In this document: piece after piece, positions 34,874 through 42,574 of the stretch
Layout: the number at the start of each line of letters is the position of its first letter
How positions within the stretch are numbered: position 1 is the first letter of the stretch
NCBI RefSeq assembly: GCF_014697075.1
Contig: NZ_JACJRE010000053.1
Location: 1-50,359 of the forward strand
DNA length: 50,359 nt
DNA from: Tolypothrix sp. FACHB-123
GTDB taxonomy: Bacteria > Cyanobacteriota > Cyanobacteriia > Cyanobacteriales > Nostocaceae
Direction: 5' to 3'
Made by a program: the position numbers and the translations under genes
Notes under the pieces: model-generated
The model's database searches: none
What the model was told of the DNA's origin: nothing
The model's input: the letters and a program-made list of their open reading frames with translations, nothing else

Positions 34874-37423
34874 ATGAGCAACTTTTATCTCAAAGTTCAA
34901 TATATTGAAAAACTTTGTTTATTTCAACTCAGTTGGGGAAAAGGACAGCAGCTAAATGTGACAATTCCCTATCCTCAAAATCTCACCATACTCTATCAAG
35001 ATTGGCAACGTTCCTATCTAAATTATTACAAAAATTACAAAACACAATCAGTACGTGGTCGGATAGCAGATAGTGGTGTAATTTCTACTCCTCCGACGGA
35101 TTGGCAGGCAAAATTAGTGCAGGCGGAAGCTAAATTTTTGTTGGAATTTCATAAATGGTTGCGTTGTGGAGAATTATATGAAATTCGTATGGCTTTGGCT
35201 AATGTAGTAGGAGAAAAAGAAAAAATAGAAACCCCTGCTCAATCACCCCAGATTACAAATCTTTTTGTTACTTGTAACACCATAGATTTAGAACGCTTTC
35301 CTTGGGAATCCTGGGAAATTGGTACAGAATTTGCACTTTCTTCTGGTAAAATTCGCATTGTTCGTACTCCTGTAAATATTCATCAAGGATTTGCACAGAA
35401 AAATACTCGGCTTACTCGTAAAGTTAGAGTATTAGCAATTTTAGGTGATGAAACTGGCTTAGATTTCAAAGCTGAGAAGCAAGCAATGCGTCAATTTAAA
35501 AATATAATTGATGTCAAATTTGTGGGTTTACAGCCAGAAACAAGTATTGCAGATTTAAAAACTAAAATCAAAGATGCTCTTACCTCAGAATCAGGTTGGG
35601 ATATCTTATTTTTTGCTGGACACAGTAATGAAAATAATATCACCGGAGGAGAACTTAGTATTGCTGAAAACGTCACTTTATCGATTAGTGAAATTGCACC
35701 ATTATTAAGTATTGCAATAGAACGTGGGTTACAATTTGCAATTTTTAACTCCTGCAATGGGTTGAATATTGCTAACTCTCTAATTGACTTGGGTTTGAGT
35801 CAAGTTGCTGTGATGCGCGAACCCGTTCATAATGCGGTAGCAGGGGAATTTTTACTACACTTTTTACAAGCTTTGGCGGAATTTAAAGATGTTCACGAAG
35901 CTTTATTATTAGCATCTCAATATTTGAAGACAGAGAAAAACCTTACATATCCCAGTGCTTATTTAATTCCTTCTTTATTTCGTCATCCAGAAGCACCTTT
36001 ATTTAAGGTTGAACCATTTGGGATTAAACAAAGACTTAAAAAAATTATTCCCACTCGCAAAGAAGCGATCGCACTTACAGCTTTATTATTAATTAGCTTA
36101 CAAATTCCCGTCCAAAATCACTTATTAGGACGCAGATTGTGGGTACAATCTTTCTATCGTCAATTAACAGGAGAAGCTTTCTATCGTCAACTAACAGGAG
36201 AAGTTGCTAATCAAAATATTCCTCCTGTTCTGTTAGTACAAATTGACGACGAATCAATTAAAGAATCTAAAGGTCTAATTAGTAACCCTAGACCAATGAA
36301 CCGCAAATATATTGCAAGTTTAGTTAATCAGCTAACGAATGAAGGAGCGAAAATAATCGGTATTGACTTTGTATTAGATAGACACCAACCCGACAACGAT
36401 AAAATTTTAGCCCAAGCTGTCAAAAAAGGAGTTAGTACATCTCCTAATCCAACTTTGTTTATATTCGCGGGAACTGAGTCTGATGCTGGCGTATGGCAGA
36501 CTGTTATCCCAGAAATTGCCAGTTCTAATTGGAGTTTAGATGGTGAAATAGAAATATTATTTTGTGATACAATACTGCGTATTCCTTGTTATCTCACACT
36601 GTTACCATCATCAAGTAATAATTCAAAACCTTTTCCTTTTGCGGGTATATTGGCTTTATCGCATCAATTACAATCTTCTACCGATAATTCAAGCAAAGAT
36701 AGTAAAAACAAACACCAAATTCCCCAGCCAAAATTAAACAGTCAAAGCAACTTTTGGCAACAAATCAATAGTCATCTCAACAATAATAAACATAATACTA
36801 TTTTGGGTTCGCCCCGTTCTCGGTTACAACCAATCACCGATTACAGCACAATCATTGCCCAAATGTGGCTGCATCCGATTATTGATTTTTCTATCCCTCC
36901 AAACCAAGTATATGAATCCATCCCTGCTTGGAAACTGTTAGATAAAGAAAATAAAAATCTACCTTTGGGAAACATACAAGAACAAGTCGTTATTATCGCA
37001 CCAGGGGGATACGATGAAGCGGGAATGTCGATGGATAAAGAAGATAATTTTGTTCTACCCCCAGCACTAGATTTTTGGCGACTTCAACAGGGAGACAATA
37101 GCAGAATTATATCTGGTGGAGAAGTTCATGCCTATATGGTGCATCATTTTCTTACGCAGAGATTGGTCATACCTATCCCAGATTTTTGGATATTGGGGAT
37201 TGCTGTTTTGATGGGGAAATATTTCTACTATTTATTACGCAACAATCCTCGATATCGCTGGGAATGGTTGATGTTGCTTTCCTTACTAACGGTCGTTTAT
37301 GGAATTATTAGTTTGGAAATATACATATCATCCTTAGCAATTTTATTACCTTGGTTTTTACCATCTGCGACTGTTTGGACATATTCCTTATCAGGTTTTT
37401 TCCGGAGAGAAAGTCATGAATAA
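34874..37423 (+). CDS. CHAT-CHASE2 membrane protein
   Basis: An 849-aa protein. The N-terminal cytoplasmic part holds a CHAT domain with His250 in FFAGHS and Cys294 in FNSCNG. A membrane helix follows at about 395-415. A CHASE2 sensor domain then runs from about 440 to 760 (VLLVQIDDESI, KIIGIDFVLDRHQPDN). Three C-terminal helices lie at about 770-840. CHASE2 is an extracytoplasmic sensor usually coupled to kinases or cyclases; here the only candidate output is the CHAT protease. The protein ends after the last helix with a short polar tail. A 27-bp tandem duplication after the first helix repeats FYRQLTGEA. Its stop overlaps the DUF928 start by 8 bases. Confidence 0.9.
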   Translation: MSNFYLKVQYIEKLCLFQLSWGKGQQLNVTIPYPQNLTILYQDWQRSYLNYYKNYKTQSVRGRIADSGVISTPPTDWQAKLVQAEAKFLLEFHKWLRCGELYEIRMALANVVGEKEKIETPAQSPQITNLFVTCNTIDLERFPWESWEIGTEFALSSGKIRIVRTPVNIHQGFAQKNTRLTRKVRVLAILGDETGLDFKAEKQAMRQFKNIIDVKFVGLQPETSIADLKTKIKDALTSESGWDILFFAGHSNENNITGGELSIAENVTLSISEIAPLLSIAIERGLQFAIFNSCNGLNIANSLIDLGLSQVAVMREPVHNAVAGEFLLHFLQALAEFKDVHEALLLASQYLKTEKNLTYPSAYLIPSLFRHPEAPLFKVEPFGIKQRLKKIIPTRKEAIALTALLLISLQIPVQNHLLGRRLWVQSFYRQLTGEAFYRQLTGEVANQNIPPVLLVQIDDESIKESKGLISNPRPMNRKYIASLVNQLTNEGAKIIGIDFVLDRHQPDNDKILAQAVKKGVSTSPNPTLFIFAGTESDAGVWQTVIPEIASSNWSLDGEIEILFCDTILRIPCYLTLLPSSSNNSKPFPFAGILALSHQLQSSTDNSSKDSKNKHQIPQPKLNSQSNFWQQINSHLNNNKHNTILGSPRSRLQPITDYSTIIAQMWLHPIIDFSIPPNQVYESIPAWKLLDKENKNLPLGNIQEQVVIIAPGGYDEAGMSMDKEDNFVLPPALDFWRLQQGDNSRIISGGEVHAYMVHHFLTQRLVIPIPDFWILGIAVLMGKYFYYLLRNNPRYRWEWLMLLSLLTVVYGIISLEIYISSLAILLPWFLPSATVWTYSLSGFFRRESHE
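36151..36204 (+). repeat. 27-bp in-frame tandem duplication
   Basis: TTTCTATCGTCAATTAACAG and the next 7 bases occur twice in a row, with two differences. The result is a doubled FYRQLTGE in the juxtamembrane region before CHASE2. It would lengthen the linker by nine residues. Confidence 0.85.
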
Positions 37424-38093
37424 TTATAAATTAATTTTATCTAGCTTATTAATATCTGCAATGCCTGCTACATTGATCCCCGTTTTCCCAAATCAAGTAT
37501 CCTATGCAGAAAAACGTCCAGCACAGCAGTCTTTTTCTTGGTGGAATATTTTTAGGAGGAACCCTCCAGTGGGAAGGGGTAAAGGTGGATCGCGTCCAAC
37601 GATAAATGGTGTTTGTATTGCTGCACCAGATTTTAACGAAACTATTTGGAGCGATCGCCCGTTTATAATTTGGCAAGGGAATCTGAAAAAAATCGGACTT
37701 TCTCAAGGTATTCCCGATGCGAGTGCGACTGACAATATCCAAACAGGACAGCTTTATGCAACTTATACAGGGAATCCCTTGCAACTTGGTCAAACTTACC
37801 GTTGGTTAGTAGCAGTTATTGACCAATCGTGGACGGGAAATATTGCATTTAAAATCATGGAACCCCAAAAAAGACAACGCATTACCAATGATTTGCAGAA
37901 TTTGGAACAGCAAGAAAAAGCTAAGGGAACAAGTGCTGAGGGGATAGCGTTTGCAAAAGCGGAGTATTTTTTAGCACAAGAACCGCCATTGCGCTCAGAT
38001 GCTTTGCAGCAAGCTTACTCGGTGGACAAACCTTCACCAGAGTTAGTTAAAATCCGGGAAGAGATTGTGAAAGATTTTTGTAAACCGAATTAA
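37416..38093 (+). CDS. DUF928 family protein, exported
   Basis: A 225-aa protein with a signal peptide (residues 1-30). The DUF928 pattern is visible: CIAAPDFNETIWSDRPFIIW near the start of the domain, TYRWLVAVIDQS in the middle, and a helical end with QQEKAKGTSAEGIAFAKAEYF. Function unknown, probably periplasmic. The overlap of 8 bases with the CHAT-CHASE2 gene implies translational coupling, and I infer that the two proteins act in the same compartment. Confidence 0.88.
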   Translation: MNNYKLILSSLLISAMPATLIPVFPNQVSYAEKRPAQQSFSWWNIFRRNPPVGRGKGGSRPTINGVCIAAPDFNETIWSDRPFIIWQGNLKKIGLSQGIPDASATDNIQTGQLYATYTGNPLQLGQTYRWLVAVIDQSWTGNIAFKIMEPQKRQRITNDLQNLEQQEKAKGTSAEGIAFAKAEYFLAQEPPLRSDALQQAYSVDKPSPELVKIREEIVKDFCKPN

Positions 38094-38243
38094 CCACAGG
38101 CTAAGAATTTTCAACTGGTTGAGATGCCTAAAATTAAGCCCCAAATTGTTGTTATACAAGAGTTTGGGCATTTACATAACTTTCGACATCATAAATGCTG
38201 GCATAGAGATTATTATGAGGAAAAGAAGTTGCGATCGCTGTCT

Positions 38244-38585
38244 ATGAATCTTCAATCCGTTGTAAGTTTAAACAACCTGCCTCTTCATATCCTAGTTGAA
38301 CGGCTGGATTCAGGGCATTTTATCGCATCAGTAACAGAGTTAGCTGATTGTGTAGCCGAAGCTGAAAATCGTGAGGATGCGTTCCCCTTTGGGGTTGCCG
38401 AAGGCATCGCATTTCTACAAGAAAAAATTAAAGCAAGGCTAGTAAATATTGAGATTTTGACCATAGAAGTTTCAAATAATCCCTGGACAGATTTTATTGG
38501 TATGTTTGAGGGCGATGAGGATTTTGCACAGCTGGCTGAGGAATTGCGGACAGAGCGCGAGTTAGACATAAATGGTGCAGCATGA
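38244..38585 (+). CDS. HicB-like / VapB antitoxin
   Basis: 113 aa from ATG 38244; the frame is open to ATG 38124, but that extension is Cys/His-rich and unlike the family. The N-terminal half has the HicB-like fold (LHILVERLDSGHFIASVTEL), and the C-terminal part (NPWTDFIGMFEGDEDFAQLA, then ELRTERELD) is the segment usually seen in antitoxins paired with PIN toxins. An insert FPFGVAEG interrupts the EDA..AFLQEKIK helix and comes from a palindromic repeat. The last codons overlap an ATG that opens a VapC gene, which is cut after 17 codons. The antitoxin therefore appears orphaned. Confidence 0.7.
   Translation: MNLQSVVSLNNLPLHILVERLDSGHFIASVTELADCVAEAENREDAFPFGVAEGIAFLQEKIKARLVNIEILTIEVSNNPWTDFIGMFEGDEDFAQLAEELRTERELDINGAA
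38376..38410. repeat. Palindromic repeat inserted in the antitoxin gene
   Basis: GATGC...CCCC-TTT-GGGG...GCATC forms nested inverted arms. It adds about eight residues (FPFGVAEG) in frame where related antitoxins run directly from the acidic turn into the helix. A different sequence subfamily from the repeats at 4453 and 22730, but the same kind of event. Confidence 0.6.
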
Positions 38586-38635
38586 GCCTTTGGTTGCTAG
38601 ATACTGACCATGTATGGCTACTGTTGGATGGATGA
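38582..38635 (+). pseudogene. VapC (PIN toxin) 5' stub
   Basis: ATG overlaps the antitoxin stop (ATGA). The 17 codons begin MSLWLLDTDHV, the usual start of VapC PIN-domain RNases, including the first catalytic Asp of the LLDTD motif. The frame stops at TGA 38633-38635 after WLLLDG, and no PIN sequence follows. The toxin body has been deleted. Confidence 0.7.
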
Positions 38636-38733
38636 AATCGATCAGCGTGGGTAAAGATGCCCACATTACTTGTTTTTGCTCAATTTCTTGAGAGAGAAGG
38701 TTCAACAATAACTTGCTTGGTACGCTAAAAAAA

Positions 38734-38760
38734 GCATAACCTCTTGTGGTTGAGAAATAC
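38734..38760 (+). promoter_or_regulatory. Bipartite motif, copy F (before the 904-aa TPR-CHAT)
   Basis: GCATAACCT, 10 bases, AGAAATAC, ending 34 bases before ATG 38795. Confidence 0.65.
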
Positions 38761-38794
38761 GAGTAATTACTGAAAGATTTCAAGGGCTGAAGAA

Positions 38795-41509
38795 ATGCGT
38801 AAAAGTCTGAATTGCTTTAACCGCCGAGGTAATAGGGTTTATAAAGCCAAAAATCAGTTATCAATATTTGTTTATCGGGCTACATTTGTTACTGTGTTGC
38901 TTTCGTTGATATTTCCCGTAGGTTTAGCATCTCCGCAGATGAGGGAAGTAGAGGGTGGGATAAGTAGTAGATTAGTAGCACAAGGACAGACACAGCAACA
39001 GAGACTAGAAGAATCAAGGAAACTAAATAAACAGGGACTTAAATTATTTCGCCAAGGTAAATATAAAGAAGCCCTAGAATTATTCGATAAAGCGCTAGTA
39101 ATTAGTAGAGAAATTAGGGATAAAGAAAGTGAAAGTAGAATTTTAAGCAATATTGGTTCAGTTTACGACAATCTGGGCGAGTACCGACAGGCACTAGATT
39201 ATAATCAACAAGCTTTAACTATCGCTCGACAAATCGATGATAAATCAGGTGAAGGTAGAATTTTAGACAACATAGGACAAGTTTACGATCATCTGGGAGA
39301 ATATCAAAAAGCATTAGATTATTATCAACAAGCCTTAACCATTTCTCGACAAATTGATGATAAATTTGGCGAAGGTACAACTCTCCACAATATTGGAAAA
39401 ATTTATGACAATCTAGGACAGTATCAAAAAGCATTAGATTATTATCAGCAAGCCTTAATCATTGCTCGACAAATTGATGATAAAGCTGGCGAAGGTACAA
39501 CTATTAATAATATTGGTTTAGTTTATCGCAGGCTGGGGCAGTATCAAAAAGCATTAGATTATTATCAACAAGCTTTAACCGTTGCTCGACAAGTGGAAGA
39601 CAAGGAACTTGAAGGTACAACGATTAACAATATTGGGTTGGTTTATAATAGTTTGGGACAATATCAAAGAGCCTTAGATAATTATCAGCAAGCTGTAATT
39701 ATTGCTCAAAAAATCCTTAATAAAGCACTTGAAGGTATAATTATCAGCAATATTGGGGTAGCCTACGATAATCAGGGACAATACCAAAAAGCATTAAATA
39801 ATTATCAAAAAGCTTTAACTATTGCTCAACAAATTGGTGATAAAGCTGGTGAAGAAACTACTCTTGGTAATATTGCAGAAGTTTACCGCAGTATGGGACA
39901 GTATCAAAAGGCATTAGATTATTGTAAACAAGCATTAAAAATTGCTCGACAAATTGGTGATAAGGCTGGTGAAGGTACTTATTTAAACAATATTGGAGTA
40001 GTTTACGAAAATCTAAAACAGTACCAAAAAGCATTAGATAATTACCAACAAGCATTAGCTATTCGTAAACAAGTTCGTGATGATTCTGGCGAAGGTGGAA
40101 CTCTCAATAATATTGGAGTACATTATATAGATCAAGGTAATTACTCCGAAGCGGAAAAACCTCTCTTTGCTGCTATTAAAATTTGGGAGTCACTACGGGC
40201 GACATTAAATGATGAGCAAAAAATATCAATATTTCAACAACAAGCCACTACCTATCGATGGTTACAAAAAGCTTTAATTGCCCAAAATAAAATAGAACAA
40301 GCATTAGAAATATCTGAACGCGGTAGAGCCAGAGCCATTATCGACTTAATCACCTCAAAATCAACCAGAAGTAACGAATTTTTAAACACAATCCCATCCA
40401 TTGCTCAAATCAAAAAAATCGCCCAACAGCAAAAAGCTACACTTGTGGAATATTTCTTAGCCAAGGATGCAAAACTTTATATTTGGGTAGTTCAACCCAC
40501 AGGAGAAATTAAATTTAAACAAGTAGATTTAAAATCCCTCAAAACACCTCTGAAAAATTTAGTAGAAACCAGTCGTCAATCTATTGGTGTTATCAAACAA
40601 CGTGGTGCTGAAATTGAAAACCCACCCCTACCAAGTCCAGAAAATCAAAAAAAACGCTTACAACAACTCCACGAACTCCTAATTACACCCATCGCCAACT
40701 ATCTCCCCAAAAATCCTAGCGATCGCGTAATTTTTATTCCCCATGAATCTCTATTTCTTGTCCCCTTCCCCGCGCTCAAGGATGCAAACAACAAATACCT
40801 GATTGAAAAGCATACCATCCTCACCGCTCCAGCAATTCAGGTATTAGACTACACCCGTAAAAACACAGAAACATTAAATATTGCATCTCTGCAACTGGGA
40901 GATACATTACTAGTAGGGAACCCAATTATGCCCGTTACAGGGATTCCACCCGTACAACAACGTCCTTTACCCGGTACAGAAAAAGAAGCGAATAAAATAG
41001 CCTCCATCCTCAACACCCAACCTCTAATCGGTAAACAAGCAACAAAATCTGCCGTACTGCAAAAAATATCAACCGCCAAAATAATTCATTTAGCTACACA
41101 TGGATTACTCTATGGCTTTGGGGAAAGAATACCAGGTGCGATCGCACTTGCTCCCGATACTCCTGGTGTCAACGAAGGATTGCTCAAAACAACCGAAATA
41201 ATTAACTTAAATTTGAACGCAGACTTAGTAGTTTTAAGTGCTTGCGATACTGCTGGAGGGGAAATCACAGGTGATGGAGTCGTGGGATTATCCCGTTCCT
41301 TATTGACTGCGGGAGCAGAGAGCGTCATCGTTTCCCTGTGGGCGGTTGATGATAGTTCCACCTCAGATTTAATGGTGGAATTTTACCAGCAATTACAGCA
41401 AAATCCTGACAAAGCCAAAGCCCTACGTCAAGCAATGTTAAGCACAATGAAAAAATATCCCCATCCCATACACTGGGCGGCTTTCACCCTCATCGGCAAC
41501 GCCGAATAA
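38795..41509 (+). CDS. TPR-CHAT protein, exported
   Basis: A 904-aa protein. A hydrophobic segment at about residues 24-44 acts as signal or anchor. Nine to ten TPRs of 40 residues (about 70-470), like YQKALDYYQQALTIARQIDD, precede a linker containing ISERGRARAIIDLI and the CHAT domain. The dyad is His769 (HLATHG) and Cys817 (LSACDT). SLWAVDD and the C-terminal HPIHWAAFTLIG are typical. Its domain layout matches the 1075-aa protein downstream, and the two are paralogues. Probably envelope-located. Motif F precedes it. Confidence 0.93.
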   Translation: MRKSLNCFNRRGNRVYKAKNQLSIFVYRATFVTVLLSLIFPVGLASPQMREVEGGISSRLVAQGQTQQQRLEESRKLNKQGLKLFRQGKYKEALELFDKALVISREIRDKESESRILSNIGSVYDNLGEYRQALDYNQQALTIARQIDDKSGEGRILDNIGQVYDHLGEYQKALDYYQQALTISRQIDDKFGEGTTLHNIGKIYDNLGQYQKALDYYQQALIIARQIDDKAGEGTTINNIGLVYRRLGQYQKALDYYQQALTVARQVEDKELEGTTINNIGLVYNSLGQYQRALDNYQQAVIIAQKILNKALEGIIISNIGVAYDNQGQYQKALNNYQKALTIAQQIGDKAGEETTLGNIAEVYRSMGQYQKALDYCKQALKIARQIGDKAGEGTYLNNIGVVYENLKQYQKALDNYQQALAIRKQVRDDSGEGGTLNNIGVHYIDQGNYSEAEKPLFAAIKIWESLRATLNDEQKISIFQQQATTYRWLQKALIAQNKIEQALEISERGRARAIIDLITSKSTRSNEFLNTIPSIAQIKKIAQQQKATLVEYFLAKDAKLYIWVVQPTGEIKFKQVDLKSLKTPLKNLVETSRQSIGVIKQRGAEIENPPLPSPENQKKRLQQLHELLITPIANYLPKNPSDRVIFIPHESLFLVPFPALKDANNKYLIEKHTILTAPAIQVLDYTRKNTETLNIASLQLGDTLLVGNPIMPVTGIPPVQQRPLPGTEKEANKIASILNTQPLIGKQATKSAVLQKISTAKIIHLATHGLLYGFGERIPGAIALAPDTPGVNEGLLKTTEIINLNLNADLVVLSACDTAGGEITGDGVVGLSRSLLTAGAESVIVSLWAVDDSSTSDLMVEFYQQLQQNPDKAKALRQAMLSTMKKYPHPIHWAAFTLIGNAE

Positions 41510-41550
41510 ACGGGAATTAAAAAAAATTTTCACCAAACCGCAAAATTTTG

Positions 41551-41577
41551 GCATATCCTCCTTACTCCCAGAAATAC
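41551..41577 (+). promoter_or_regulatory. Bipartite motif, copy B
   Basis: GCATATCCT, 10 bases, AGAAATAC, ending 127 bases before ATG 41705. It probably drives the TPR pseudogene and, through it, the 1075-aa TPR-CHAT gene, which has no copy of its own. Confidence 0.6.
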
Positions 41578-41704
41578 ATATAACCAAGAAAGCAAAAGAT
41601 ACTTCCAGAACGGAAAAAACAATTGTAATTCACTCTGCCGAAAGTATCTAGTTTTCTTTTGCCAACATCACCCAACAATCATCAATAATTTAGGAAACGA
41701 AAAA

Positions 41705-42364
41705 ATGAAAAAATTCACACTAGCACTTGGCATGGCTGTATTAGGTGCGGTTATTTCTAGTCCCAAAGTTTTGGCAGAAAATCTCAATCAATCAGAACCA
41801 ATCCTGATTGCTCAAACTCAAACTCAACTCAAGCCACAACTACAGCCACCCTCAATCAACCCTCAATTTACACATACCTACAACTCTGGAAATAGTAACA
41901 ATATCGAGACCTTATTAAATCAGGCAACAGAGTATCTACAAAAGGGCAATTATGACCAAGTAATTGATAATTGTAATTAAATTTTACAACAAGATAAAGA
42001 TAATTATGGAGCTTATATACTGCGAGGTTTAGCATATATCCAACTAGAAAAGTATCAGCCCGCAGTTGATGATTTTAATCAAGCAATTCGGATTGAGCCA
42101 AATTCCCATTACTCATACTTTGGTAGAGGTTATGCTTACTTATACTTAAAAGACTACGAACAGTCACTAGCAGATTTTAATCAAGCAATAAAATTAGATT
42201 CAGACTTCGCCCATGCTTATTTTTGGCGTGGTATTGCTCAGGGGAATTTAGGTAATAAACAGGGAGCAGTTGCAGATTTAAAACAAGCGGCGGAACTGTA
42301 TAAAAGAGAGGGTAAAACTGAGAATATGAAGACAGCACTTGACCTGCTAAAGCAAATTAGTTAA
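41705..42364 (+). pseudogene. Exported TPR protein gene with an internal stop
   Basis: A signal peptide (residues 1-24) and a Gln/Pro-rich linker lead into a TPR that is interrupted by TAA at 41978-41980. The same frame then continues for 127 codons with three clear TPRs (YQPAVDDFNQAIRIEPNSHY, YEQSLADFNQAIKLDSDFAH) to a TAA at 42362. A Q codon (CAA) would restore the usual CNQIL sequence. A single C-to-T change therefore explains the break. It might still give a 91-aa exported peptide. Confidence 0.8.
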
Positions 42365-42561
42365 TGCAAATATTAAGCCCAGATTCCCATCTGTTTGGAG
42401 GGGAATCTGTAACACTCGCATTTCTGATTACTGAGTTTTATGGTAATTTAAGCAGAAATACGGATAAAGCGGGTGCGTTACGTCAAGCAATGCTGGAAAC
42501 GATGAAAAAGTATCCAAATCCTCGCGATTGGGCTGGTTTTACGTTGGTTGATTTGTTGTAG
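42365..42561 (+). pseudogene. CHAT-domain tail remnant
   Basis: The ATG overlaps the end of the TPR pseudogene. From about residue 18 the frame reads FLITEFYGNLSRNTDKAGAL and then MKKYPNPRDWAGFTLVDLL, matching the last 45-50 residues of the CHAT domains on both sides. The catalytic His and Cys regions are missing. It is probably what remains of a deleted TPR-CHAT gene. Confidence 0.8.
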
Positions 42562-42574
42562 TGGGGGTATGACT

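Noticed and set aside
38124-38243. N-terminal extension of the antitoxin
   Set aside because: The 40 residues are rich in His and Cys, unlike the family, and contain a HIP1 site; the internal ATG 38244 gives the usual protein length.
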